IMG/VR virus record: IMGVR_UViG_3300022752_000018
Coordinates: 1 to 64,000 of that record
DNA: 64,000 bases
Origin: a virus
Reading direction: 5' to 3' (one strand)
Below, piece by piece: positions 1-6,935 of this stretch. Position 1 is the first letter of the stretch. Each line of letters begins with the position of its first letter. Both the position numbers and the translations under genes were made by a program. Below the pieces are notes generated by a model. It saw only the letters and a program-made list of their open reading frames with translations, ran no database searches and was not told where the DNA came from.

Positions 1-2
1 AA

Positions 3-995
3 AATGTAGAGTTTGTAGTTGCTCACGAAATTCTCCATAATGTATTTGATCATATGGGTCGTAATGAAGGACGTAATCGTAAGGTCTTTAATATTGCCGC
101 AGACTATTGCGTAAATGGTCAGTTGATACGTGACCGTATTGGCGAACAACCTCCTAAGATTCCTATTTTCCACGATGCTGGTCATTATGGTAAAAGCGCC
201 GAGCAGATCTATGATGAACTAATGGAAAAATATGATGAGGAGGAACTGGAAGCATTAGGTAAACTACTCGACGAACACATTGATTGGAATAAGGATAGTG
301 ATGGTAAAGGTAGTAGTCGTCCTAAGTATTCTAAGGAAGAATTGAAACAAATCCGTGACGAGGTGCGTGAAGCTGCTATTCAGGCGGCAAATGCGGCGGG
401 TGCGGGTAATACTCCGGCTAGCGTGGCTCGTTTAATCAAAGACTTAACTGAGCCCAAGATCAACTGGCGTCAAATGCTACGTCAGCAGATCCAAAGTTTG
501 ATTAAGAATGACTACAGTTTTCAGCGTCCTAATCGTAAGGGTTGGCATATGGGTGCTGTACTTCCTGGTCTTAAGAACGATGAGACTATTGATGTTGCCA
601 TCTGTATTGACACTAGCGGTAGTATTACTGACAGTATGGTCAAGGACTTCCTCAGCGAGGTCAAGGGTATTATGGAAGAATACAAAGACTTCAAGATCAA
701 AGTATGGAGTTTTGATACCCAAGTATACAATGAGCAGGACTATGACGGATACAATGACGACATTATGAGTTATGAACCCAAAGGTGGCGGTGGTACTGAC
801 TTTGAAGCCAACTGGAGTTATATGAAAGAGAACGATATTAATCCTAAGAAATTGATCATGTTCACTGACGGATATCCTTTTGGTAGTTGGGGTGACGAGT
901 TATACTGTGACACCTTGTTTATTATACACGGTAGTACCAGTATTGTTCCTCCGTTTGGTAGTCATGCTTACTATGAGGAAGAGGCTGCATCATAA
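3..995 (+). CDS. Putative metallopeptidase with VWA-like domain (DUF2201 type), 5' partial
   Basis: The frame is open to the left window edge, so the true start lies outside; the first internal ATG (54) is not the start because conserved sequence precedes it. Codons at 24-38 read HEILH, an HExxH zinc-peptidase motif, followed by a further His at 51-53 and an Arg, as in the DUF2201 N-terminal metallopeptidase-like domain. The C-terminal half carries a von Willebrand A-like domain with a DTSGS MIDAS metal site at 609-623 and a Gly-rich GGGGTDF segment near 783-803. In bacteria and T4-like marine phages such proteins usually sit beside a MoxR-type AAA+ ATPase and are thought to act with it as a remodelling pair; that partner would be upstream, outside the window. 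Substrate unknown. The stop codon overlaps the next ATG. Confidence 0.85.
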   Translation, partial: NVEFVVAHEILHNVFDHMGRNEGRNRKVFNIAADYCVNGQLIRDRIGEQPPKIPIFHDAGHYGKSAEQIYDELMEKYDEEELEALGKLLDEHIDWNKDSDGKGSSRPKYSKEELKQIRDEVREAAIQAANAAGAGNTPASVARLIKDLTEPKINWRQMLRQQIQSLIKNDYSFQRPNRKGWHMGAVLPGLKNDETIDVAICIDTSGSITDSMVKDFLSEVKGIMEEYKDFKIKVWSFDTQVYNEQDYDGYNDDIMSYEPKGGGGTDFEANWSYMKENDINPKKLIMFTDGYPFGSWGDELYCDTLFIIHGSTSIVPPFGSHAYYEEEAAS

Positions 996-1273
996 TGGCT
1001 CTAAAGCATGGTAAGCCGAACGCATTAAATTTGTTGGATCTTAGGCGGGTGCGATTTTCGGCCCGCCACTTTCATTATACCATATTAACACGTTTCAATC
1101 CTAATAAAAATATCAGCGTTGATTATTGGATTTACCATAATTTAAATGGCAGGTATTATATCGGCCAAAGTATTATATTAGATAATACAAACACACTGTC
1201 TTATGTTACCAAAATTGGTTTTGAAGAGGAAAAAGAATTAAGTTTTTTCTTACTTGCGTGTCCAGAATTGTAG
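995..1273 (+). CDS. Small conserved phage protein of unknown function (92 aa)
   Basis: An open frame that overlaps the previous stop by one base (TAATG). The C-terminal two thirds look like a compact domain rich in aromatic residues (WIYHNLNGRYYIGQ, then a KIGF..EKELSFFLLACPEL ending) that I associate with small conserved proteins of marine T4-like phages. The first 20 residues are basic and low in conservation signals, and their DNA contains a GC-rich hairpin. Translation could therefore start later, for example at the in-frame GTG at 1049. The YYIG string resembles a GIY-YIG core, but the protein is too short and lacks the rest of that fold. Function not recognised. Confidence 0.6.
   Translation: MALKHGKPNALNLLDLRRVRFSARHFHYTILTRFNPNKNISVDYWIYHNLNGRYYIGQSIILDNTNTLSYVTKIGFEEEKELSFFLLACPEL
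1044..1067 (+). other. GC-rich hairpin at the start of the 92-aa gene
   Basis: GGCGGG at 1044-1049 pairs with CCCGCC at 1062-1067, and an inner CGA/TCG pair closes a short T loop, in an otherwise AT-rich region. No strong T-run follows, so it is not a textbook terminator. It could end or stabilise the 3' end of the metallopeptidase message or occlude a start codon. Confidence 0.5.
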
Positions 1274-1324
1274 TAATTTATCTAAATGAAAGATATATAT
1301 GTATGTTAAGTTTAAGGAGAAATT

Positions 1325-1558
1325 ATGATTCAAACTAAATCAATTCCAGAAAAAAATCCTACACCTGTTCAACAAGAACAAACTTCCCAAGAAGATTTAA
1401 ATATTAATGATCTTAATGCTCTACGTCAAATTATAGAAATAACCAATAGTAGAGGTTCCTTCAAAGCAATGGAAATGGAGGCAGTAGGTCGTGTATATAA
1501 TAAATTGGCTAAATTTCTAGACCAAGCATCATCAAATAAGGGTCAAGAAAATGACTGA
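1325..1558 (+). CDS. Conserved small phage protein (77 aa), unknown function
   Basis: Starts 7 bases after a strong AAGGAG ribosome-binding site (about 1313-1318), so the start is secure. The N-terminal 25 residues are polar and Gln-rich, probably disordered. The rest (about residues 26-70) is helical, with a DLNALRQIIE...GSFKAMEMEAVGRVYNKLAKFL pattern that I recognise as a recurring small protein of marine T4-like phages without assigned function. It overlaps the next gene by 8 bases and is the first of four coupled genes ending in thyX (1325-3141). Confidence 0.75.
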   Translation: MIQTKSIPEKNPTPVQQEQTSQEDLNINDLNALRQIIEITNSRGSFKAMEMEAVGRVYNKLAKFLDQASSNKGQEND

Positions 1559-2150
1559 TCTTAAACATGTAGGAAGATTCGTAGCTAATGGACGTAAATG
1601 TCTCGTAGCATATAGAACTCTTCCAGGAGACTCAAGCCATTGCTTAGTTATTCCAACCGAAGTATTAGAAGATAGTTACCATGATGCTTTAATCAATCTA
1701 GTAGAATCCAATGCTGCTCAAAATTCAAACGAATTCGCAGAAATATTAGCTAGGAGCAGTTTCCCAGATGGTAGTATTATGTTAGCAAGTTTACATACTC
1801 AAGGAAAACTAAGGAAAGTTCCAACCGATGAAATTGAAATGATTCCAAATTTTCAAACTAGAATCAAATTAGACGAACTAAATTATATGATAGCACAGCA
1901 ATTAGGTGTCTCAGTAAATGATTTGGCACTGACTGATCCTAAAAAAATTCGTAGTGAGCAAGAAATCAATGATATCAGAGAAATTGCTACAGTAAATGAA
2001 GTTCCACCTACTAAAGCAGAATTTGATGACAATCTTCCAAAAGAAGAAAGGGCAACTAAATTAAGAGGTCAAGCAGATAAACTTAGTAAAGAGGCAGCAA
2101 GATTACGTAGACTAGCAGAAGAGCTTGTTCCAATTAAAAAAAGTAAATGA
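1551..2150 (+). CDS. Conserved marine T4-like phage protein (199 aa), unknown function
   Basis: The N-terminal 125 residues form a conserved domain (GRKCLVAYRTLPGD, then SYHDALINLVESNAAQN and FAEILARSSFPDGS) familiar from cyanophage genomes, where it has no assigned function. Residues 125-199 become charged and end in a helix rich in Lys, Arg and Glu, suggesting a coiled or nucleic-acid-contacting tail. It is translationally coupled: its ATG lies inside the upstream gene and its stop overlaps the next start (ATGA). No catalytic motif visible. Confidence 0.75.
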   Translation: MTDLKHVGRFVANGRKCLVAYRTLPGDSSHCLVIPTEVLEDSYHDALINLVESNAAQNSNEFAEILARSSFPDGSIMLASLHTQGKLRKVPTDEIEMIPNFQTRIKLDELNYMIAQQLGVSVNDLALTDPKKIRSEQEINDIREIATVNEVPPTKAEFDDNLPKEERATKLRGQADKLSKEAARLRRLAEELVPIKKSK

Positions 2151-2464
2151 CTCTAAAAAAAAAATTAAACAAATCGGCCATTGATAGTTGGCCAGAAGTT
2201 TTTAAAGAAGTTGAATTGAATGTTGTACCTATCCAATATCTTTCTAATGTAAATGTTCTATTTAAAGACAATAAAATTTGGAATATAAAAATAGGTAATC
2301 AATTAAAAGATGAAAATTGGCAAACTATAGAAAAAAATATAAATGAATTAATTTCAAATTATGAATCCTCTATAAAAAGCATAGATTTTCAACTTGATAC
2401 TGATAAAATAAAAATTGATGTAATTAAACATACGAATAACTTTTTAAAAAGAAAGCTCAAATGA
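2147..2464 (+). CDS. Small conserved phage protein (105 aa), unknown function
   Basis: Overlaps both neighbours by 4 bases (ATGA junctions), so it belongs to the same transcript as thyX. The protein is Lys- and Asn-rich with a KSAIDSWPEVFKEVELNVVP segment and a following FKDNKIWNIKI strand pattern. Short proteins with this SWPEVF signature occur in marine T4-like phages, but no function is known to me. No membrane segment or metal site is seen. Confidence 0.7.
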   Translation: MTLKKKLNKSAIDSWPEVFKEVELNVVPIQYLSNVNVLFKDNKIWNIKIGNQLKDENWQTIEKNINELISNYESSIKSIDFQLDTDKIKIDVIKHTNNFLKRKLK

Positions 2465-3141
2465 ATGTTAGACTTGTATCCTACAGCCAACCCACTGAGG
2501 AATTTAGACACAGCGGTATCGAGGATGCGCAGGACCTCATTGCTTTCTGCGCCCGCGTCAGCAATCCCAGCAATCAGTTCAATACAGAAACAAGCGAAAA
2601 ACTTATACGATACTTGGTACGAAACAAACACTGGAGTCCCCTCGAAATGGTCAGTGCCTGTCTCGAAATCACAACCACAAGAGACATTGCCAGACAAATC
2701 CTCAGACACAGAAGTTTTAGTTTCCAAGAGTTCTCCCAGCGATACGCTGACCCTACTAAGGATCTCTCGTTCGTACTTAGAGAGGCCCGCTTGCAAGACA
2801 CCACTAACAGACAAAACAGCATTGAACTTGGAGAAAGTATTGAGGACTCAGTGCTTAGAGAAGAGTGGATTCGACAACAGGAAGAAGTCTTACAAGCAGC
2901 AAGAAGAGCCTACACTTGGGCTATCAATAAGGGCATAGCAAAAGAACAGGCCCGTGCTGTATTACCAGAAGGTTTGATGGAAAGTCGTTTATATATGAAC
3001 GGTTCTTTAAGATCATGGATACACTATTGTGAATTAAGATCTGCACACGGAACACAAAAAGAACACATAGAAATAGCCAAAGCAATTGCTAAAGTTATCT
3101 CAGTGGGTTTCCCAATGATGAATGAGTTTTGTAATGATTAG
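2461..3141 (+). CDS. thyX: FAD-dependent thymidylate synthase ThyX
   Basis: ThyX methylates dUMP to dTMP using methylenetetrahydrofolate and reduced FAD, supplying thymidylate for phage DNA synthesis. The signature RHRx7S is present: RHR at residues 82-84 and Ser at 92 (RHRSFSFQEFS). The N-terminal HWSPLEMVSACLEI stretch and the C-terminal helix (GSLRSWIHYCELRSAHGTQKEHIE) also match the family, and 226 residues is a normal length. The ATG overlaps the upstream stop by 4 bases. Marine T4-like phages commonly carry thyX instead of the ThyA-type td gene of T4. Last gene of the plus-strand run; it faces the minus-strand block convergently. Confidence 0.96.
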   Translation: MNVRLVSYSQPTEEFRHSGIEDAQDLIAFCARVSNPSNQFNTETSEKLIRYLVRNKHWSPLEMVSACLEITTTRDIARQILRHRSFSFQEFSQRYADPTKDLSFVLREARLQDTTNRQNSIELGESIEDSVLREEWIRQQEEVLQAARRAYTWAINKGIAKEQARAVLPEGLMESRLYMNGSLRSWIHYCELRSAHGTQKEHIEIAKAIAKVISVGFPMMNEFCND

Positions 3142-3282
3142 ATATATTATTAATGGCAACCTCATTATGGCAGATTACACAACAGCATTTTAAATAAATT
3201 CGATTTTGTGATTTTAATCTAATTTTTTCTTTAGTTTAGCAGGTGCCAAAGTTATAACCAATATATCCTTTGGCTAACACGA
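3142..3282. other. Convergent intergenic gap with a weak hairpin
   Basis: About 140 bases lie between thyX and the convergent nucleotidyltransferase gene. GCCAAAG (3245-3251) can pair with CTTTGGC (3268-3274) across a 16-base loop. A T-rich tract (about 3223-3229) lies outside it. Transcripts from both sides must end here, but neither strand shows a strong intrinsic terminator. Confidence 0.4.
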
Positions 3283-4056
3283 TTACTCAATGACTTTACG
3301 TTCGATATCATCTTCAATACAGTTTCTACCGTATTGAATTTCTACTAATTTAATTGGTAAATCGCTATTGTTTACTAATTGATGCCATTCTTCGTAGTCT
3401 ATAAAAGCATGATCCCCTTTAGAGTAATTACCCTTAATAACTAAATTATTATCTTTATCTAGAGTATTGATATACCCTTCACCTTCCATAAAATACCAAA
3501 ACTCTTTTCTATGAAAATGACGTTGTAAACTTAGTTTACTATGTGGATTACATACTAATTCTTTTACTTTGGTTTCAGATCCATTTTCATAAACAACCTT
3601 ATAGTGTCCCCAAGTCTTATCTGTTTTTGGGGCAGCCCAATTATCTAAAATCCAACTACTAGAATTTCTTTTATTTTCTCCTCCTACCCCAAAAACAAAT
3701 GATAAATCTGGATAATTCAAACGCATTTCAGGTATATTTTCTTTAGTCCTGTCTCCGCCATTAGCAAATACTATTTCATATCCTGGCAACATTTGTCTTA
3801 CCTGAGTTATGGCATCACAACTACTGTTATCATCATCATTATATTCGACAACATAGTATACATCTTTAATATTACGAACAATTTCAGCTCTTTCACTATA
3901 GGGCATAAAAGGTCTGCCCTTTTTACGTATCAACCAAGCATCGCTATTAACTCCCACTACAAGCCTATCACCTAACTTTGCTGCTTCTTTAAAATAAGCA
4001 ATATGACCTGAATGTAGTGGATCAAACCCACCTGTTATTAATACTATTTTATTCAT
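3283..4056 (-). CDS. Nucleotidyltransferase fused to a mannose-6-phosphate isomerase-type cupin
   Basis: Residues 1-140 form a cytidylyl/adenylyltransferase domain of the HldE-C/TagD type: GGFDPLHSGH with the HxGH catalytic motif at residues 15-18, GDRLVVGVNSD near 29-39 and a later SERAEIVR segment. This class transfers a nucleotide onto a sugar- or polyol-phosphate. Residues 165-257 form a cupin like the C-terminal domain of type II phosphomannose isomerases, with QRHFHRKEFWYFMEGEG (metal ligands probably His180, His182 and Glu185) and WHQLVNNSD (His225). The fusion suggests a nucleotide-sugar or capsule/LPS-precursor role, but the substrate cannot be read from sequence. It overlaps the upstream gene by 4 bases and is the last gene of the minus-strand recombination block. 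Confidence 0.85.
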   Translation of the reverse strand: MNKIVLITGGFDPLHSGHIAYFKEAAKLGDRLVVGVNSDAWLIRKKGRPFMPYSERAEIVRNIKDVYYVVEYNDDDNSSCDAITQVRQMLPGYEIVFANGGDRTKENIPEMRLNYPDLSFVFGVGGENKRNSSSWILDNWAAPKTDKTWGHYKVVYENGSETKVKELVCNPHSKLSLQRHFHRKEFWYFMEGEGYINTLDKDNNLVIKGNYSKGDHAFIDYEEWHQLVNNSDLPIKLVEIQYGRNCIEDDIERKVIE

Positions 4057-4505
4057 AATGAAGCATCCTCCATGCCTGCTATTCTAAGTTTGATTATATT
4101 GGTTATTTGCCATTGTTTAATATCTAAAGCTTTTACAATACCTAACCATTTATTACGTAATAATGCGAATTCATTTATTAAATTTTCTAATTCTACAACA
4201 TCTGTTTCACCCTCAACATATCTTTCACAATCTCTACTACTAAGAGCACGTTGATAGTTTTCTAAATATTTCTTAAAATAAAAACTTTTTGTTCTTCTCA
4301 ACTCGATATGTAAGTGCTCTAATATAGCTTCTATTTCTTGAAGCTGATTAAATCTATGCTCGACTATTCCAGGCATATTGGCACTAGCTTTTTCAATATT
4401 GCCAGCAATTTTTGTATCTTGTTTTGCTAGATTTAACTCATTAGTATAGTAATCTATAGCATCAGGTAATAATGTTATGTCTTTAGATAATTTCGAATAC
4501 CACAT
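4053..4505 (-). CDS. Conserved recombination-block protein, possible UvsY-like mediator
   Basis: A 150-residue, mostly helical, charged protein. Its C-terminal 70 residues (RALSSRDCERYVEGETDV, then NKWLGIVKALDIKQWQITNIIKLR and AGMED) are strongly patterned like a conserved family of marine T4-like phages. Length, position two genes after uvsX and the helical character fit a UvsY-type recombination mediator, which loads UvsX on gp32-covered DNA; the ending resembles the UvsY C-terminal helix only loosely. Family membership is my reading, not proven. It overlaps the downstream nucleotidyltransferase by 4 bases and follows the 79-aa gene by 2 bases. Confidence 0.6.
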   Translation of the reverse strand: MWYSKLSKDITLLPDAIDYYTNELNLAKQDTKIAGNIEKASANMPGIVEHRFNQLQEIEAILEHLHIELRRTKSFYFKKYLENYQRALSSRDCERYVEGETDVVELENLINEFALLRNKWLGIVKALDIKQWQITNIIKLRIAGMEDASL

Positions 4506-4507
4506 GA

Positions 4508-4747
4508 TTAATATTCATCGTCTTCATAATCACCCTCATCATATTCTTCTTCTACATCGTTTTCTAAATAGTATTCAATAGCAGTATCCAAATCTGGATC
4601 TACTCCTAAAGCACCTTGTAGTACTTTGTCCTTAATTCCAAAATCAGCTAACAGGTCAACAAACTGTTCTGCTGCTGTGGAAATATCTTCTTTACTCAAA
4701 AAATCTTTAAATAAGGTCCAAACTTCGCTTATTTGTGTGTCATTCAT
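4508..4747 (-). CDS. Small acidic conserved phage protein (79 aa)
   Basis: Residues 1-60 form a helical domain (SEVWTLFKDFLSKEDISTAAEQFVDLLADFGI) and the last 17 residues are almost all Asp, Glu and Tyr. Similar acidic-tailed proteins lie next to uvsX in marine T4-like phages; function unknown. Its ATG overlaps the TGA that would end the displaced uvsX 3' fragment (positions 4744-4747). This indicates that in the ancestral arrangement this gene directly followed uvsX with an ATGA coupling. Confidence 0.75.
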   Translation of the reverse strand: MNDTQISEVWTLFKDFLSKEDISTAAEQFVDLLADFGIKDKVLQGALGVDPDLDTAIEYYLENDVEEEYDEGDYEDDEY

Positions 4748-5032
4748 TTTCTACAGTTTCCTCTAAAATGGTTTCCTCTTTAGGTTTGATATTTGGAAAA
4801 TCTTCGATTATCATATCTAATTTATCATTTTTCCATTCTTCCATTCTTTTCTGTAAAATAAGTGTTCTTTACCCTGACTGTCAACAAATTTAAGTCTATT
4901 ACCCTGTTGTGTTAACAATCCTTTGCCCTCAAACAAATCCACTAATCTACTATAAGGATCCATGCCTGTTTCATAATAAGCAATAAAGGCCGAAATATTT
5001 CCTAGATCTTGTACAACTTGATTGTACCGCAT
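4744..5032 (-). pseudogene. Displaced, frameshifted 3' end of uvsX
   Basis: An open frame at 4817-5032 (71 codons) contains YETGMDPYSRLVDLFEGKG and the following residues of the UvsX C-terminus, preceded by unrelated sequence. The DNA at 4895-4976 is almost identical to 5954-6035 inside intact uvsX. The frame then stops early, because an 8-bp tandem duplication (4831-4838 and 4839-4846) shifts it. Removing one copy restores a UvsX-like tail (RKEWKNDKLDMIIEDFPNIKP...) ending in a TGA that overlaps the start of the 79-aa gene. It is best read as the resident uvsX 3' end left behind when the current one was acquired. Whether the 71-codon frame is translated is unknown. Confidence 0.85.
4895..4976 (-). 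repeat. uvsX: 82-bp direct repeat, copy in the displaced uvsX fragment
   Basis: Matches 5954-6035 with one mismatch by eye (a C/T change). Similarity at the DNA level drops sharply on both sides, so the boundaries are clean. It encodes the YETGMDPYS...LLTQQGNR part of UvsX. Confidence 0.93.
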
Positions 5033-5047
5033 TATTTAGCATAAGTT

Positions 5048-5659
5048 TTAAGTTCTAATATAAAGTGCATCACCCCAGATGCCTCCCGGCCAAACAGTTT
5101 CAACTCTTTTCATATTATATTCGGTTAGAAAATTATCTAAATCTTCTACAAAAGCGTTACCTTCGTAGACTTCAGCACGATTGACTTCTGCATAAACATA
5201 GTCAACATACTCTAAAGTTTTTCTAGCTCCTTTAAGGACTTCTAGTTCATACCCTTGGACATCCATAGCTAGAAAATTATACCCGGTATAATTAAAATTG
5301 TCAAGTAGGTCAACCTTGACTTCCTCTAATCCCAAGAATTGAACATCAGAATGACAAACTAAATGATCTTTAGGTTTTAACAATGAACTACTTTGTTTTT
5401 GATTACTGCTAACATACATATTAGCGATATTTTCTGCTGAACCTAGTGCTAGTTGATGCGTAATAATATTAGCGTTAATATGTTCAACATTACGACAAAG
5501 AATTTCATATGACTCGCGCAATGGCTCAAATAACACTAACTCTATTATCCCATGGCTAACATATTCGTTAACTTCTTGTCCGTAATGAGCACCTACATGA
5601 ATAATTCCTGTAATATTCATTGTGTACTTTTCTAGCATTTCTTTAAAACTAATTAACAT
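5048..5659 (-). CDS. FkbM-family SAM-dependent methyltransferase
   Basis: A 203-residue single-domain methyltransferase. GIIHVGAHYGQE (about residues 18-29) is the SAM-binding glycine motif, VLFEPL is the acidic strand-2 motif, and FLAMDVQGYELEVLKGA is the characteristic FkbM motif. FkbM enzymes usually O-methylate sugars or other small hydroxylated acceptors. An AAGGGG ribosome site precedes the ATG. The gene lies between the GIY-YIG remnant and the displaced uvsX 3' end, so it looks like cargo of the insertion that altered uvsX, or a later passenger. Acceptor unknown; a glycan of the phage or host is plausible given the other glycan genes in the window. Confidence 0.9.
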   Translation of the reverse strand: MLISFKEMLEKYTMNITGIIHVGAHYGQEVNEYVSHGIIELVLFEPLRESYEILCRNVEHINANIITHQLALGSAENIANMYVSSNQKQSSSLLKPKDHLVCHSDVQFLGLEEVKVDLLDNFNYTGYNFLAMDVQGYELEVLKGARKTLEYVDYVYAEVNRAEVYEGNAFVEDLDNFLTEYNMKRVETVWPGGIWGDALYIRT

Positions 5660-5670
5660 TTAAATACCCC

Positions 5671-5808
5671 TTATTCGTTATAGTCTTCGTCGTACTTATC
5701 TTCGGCATCGCCGGCATGGCTTATTATTTTATGTTGGCCTATATAGTACCTACCATCAGGTAGTATAGTTTTATATATAAAACCATATGGTCGAGCGATA
5801 TTAGACAT
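5671..5808 (-). pseudogene. N-terminal remnant of a GIY-YIG homing endonuclease
   Basis: A 45-codon frame reads MSNIARPYGFIYKTILPDGR followed by YYIGQHK, the GIY-YIG core of phage homing endonucleases, then ends after an acidic tail (AEDKYDEDYNE). Phage GIY-YIG enzymes continue with a catalytic Arg and Glu region and a DNA-binding tail, which are absent. The ATG (5806-5808) overlaps the uvsX stop (5801-5803), so it would be translationally coupled to uvsX. It is most simply a truncated endonuclease left from the event that replaced the uvsX 3' end. A stand-alone mini-protein cannot be excluded. Confidence 0.75.
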
Positions 5809-6865
5809 CGGACTCCTCAATGATTGGTTCTTCAACAACTGGAACTTTTTTATGAAACTCAGACATTACTAAATCCATTATCCCATTGATATTTTTGTTC
5901 CATTCTTTTCGAAAATATTTATGTGTGTTATTACTCAAATCAACATAAACATATCTATTACCCTGTTGTGTTAACAATCCTTTGCCCTCAAACAAATCCA
6001 CTAATCCACTATAAGGATCCATGCCTGTTTCATAAGGAATCTTGATTTGAATATTTTCAAAGGGCTTAGCATACCTAGTCTTCATAATCTTACAGGCACT
6101 ACGAATACCCTTGACTTCACTTACCTTATTGCCATCTTCATCTTCTTTGAGTTTAAGTTTCTTCATAGCAACTACAATACTTGACGCATAGATAAAACCT
6201 TGACCACCACTGATCTTGTCATCTGGATCAAACATATCCTGACTGGCATAGGTATGATTAGTAGCAACTAATCCTACGTTATGACTACCAAACATATTAA
6301 CACAGTTACGAACCAAACTGGTCAATGCCTTGGGTTTACGACCCATATCACCCTTCATATTACCTGCTTCAAACTGATCTACATCAGTGGGAGTAAGTAA
6401 CATACCCAAACTATCAATAACAAATAATACTTTAGGCTTATTATCTTCTGGCATAGCCTTATATTCTTTCATAAACTCACTGATAGTTTTAGCAACATCA
6501 TCAATCATTGCCATATTCAGTTTGAGTAATTTACTTTCGTCTGTGTCTACACCTAATGCTTCAAGCCATGCTTTATCTAGAGCATTTTCACTGTCAACTA
6601 GTACAACAAAAATACCTTGCTCTTGAGCATTCTTAATCAAGTTACCACTACAAATATAACTTTTACCAGCACCACTTTCACCAGCAAATACAGTAACTTT
6701 GCCTAATGGTACGCCTTTCTTAAAATCACTGCTAATCAAATAGTTTAGAGCATAGTTACCAGTGCTGATCCAATCTGTAGGATCATTAAACCCTACTCCA
6801 AGACCATCAATACTTTTTGTCAAAGTTTTTCGAAACTTACTTAAATCAAATGCCTTTGTAGCCAT
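5801..6865 (-). CDS. uvsX: UvsX, RecA-like strand-exchange recombinase
   Basis: UvsX coats ssDNA and drives homologous pairing for T4-type recombination-dependent replication and repair, together with gp32 and UvsY. Walker A GESGAGKS lies at residues 62-69 and the Walker B strand KVLFVIDS has its Asp at about 151. The GGQGFIYASS segment and the C-terminal ETGMDPYSGLVDLFEGKGLL block match the family, and 354 residues is close to the usual length. The last 50 codons appear to be of different origin from the resident 3' end still visible at 4744-4976. It is preceded by a hairpin after gp32 and an AGGATAA ribosome site. Confidence 0.97.
   Translation of the reverse strand: MATKAFDLSKFRKTLTKSIDGLGVGFNDPTDWISTGNYALNYLISSDFKKGVPLGKVTVFAGESGAGKSYICSGNLIKNAQEQGIFVVLVDSENALDKAWLEALGVDTDESKLLKLNMAMIDDVAKTISEFMKEYKAMPEDNKPKVLFVIDSLGMLLTPTDVDQFEAGNMKGDMGRKPKALTSLVRNCVNMFGSHNVGLVATNHTYASQDMFDPDDKISGGQGFIYASSIVVAMKKLKLKEDEDGNKVSEVKGIRSACKIMKTRYAKPFENIQIKIPYETGMDPYSGLVDLFEGKGLLTQQGNRYVYVDLSNNTHKYFRKEWNKNINGIMDLVMSEFHKKVPVVEEPIIEESDV
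5954..6035 (-). repeat. uvsX: 82-bp direct repeat, copy inside uvsX
   Basis: Partner of 4895-4976. It spans the codons for YETGMDPYSGL through GNR near the uvsX C-terminus and marks the homology segment between the current and the displaced uvsX 3' ends. Confidence 0.93.
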
Positions 6866-6891
6866 ATTATTATCCTATAATGAAAAGAGCA

Positions 6892-6918
6892 CGAACTAAG
6901 AACTTTGTTCTCAGTTCG
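6892..6918 (-). other. Intercistronic hairpin between gp32 and uvsX
   Basis: CGAACT (6892-6897) pairs with AGTTCG (6913-6918), and after one mismatch AGAAC pairs with GTTCT around a 3-base loop. On the minus strand a weak T-containing tract (CTCTTTTC) follows. It may act as a partial terminator or mRNA-stabilising element that sets gp32 above uvsX. Confidence 0.6.
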
Positions 6919-6935
6919 AGCCATATTATTAATTA

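Noticed and set aside
1115-1180. GRYYIG in the 92-aa protein as a GIY-YIG nuclease.
   Set aside because: The GIY part is missing, the spacing is wrong and the protein is too short with no downstream catalytic residues; it fits a small conserved phage family better.
4817-5032. The 71-codon frame as an independent new gene.
   Set aside because: Most of it is a copy of the UvsX C-terminus, and the rest is explained by the displaced, frameshifted uvsX tail.
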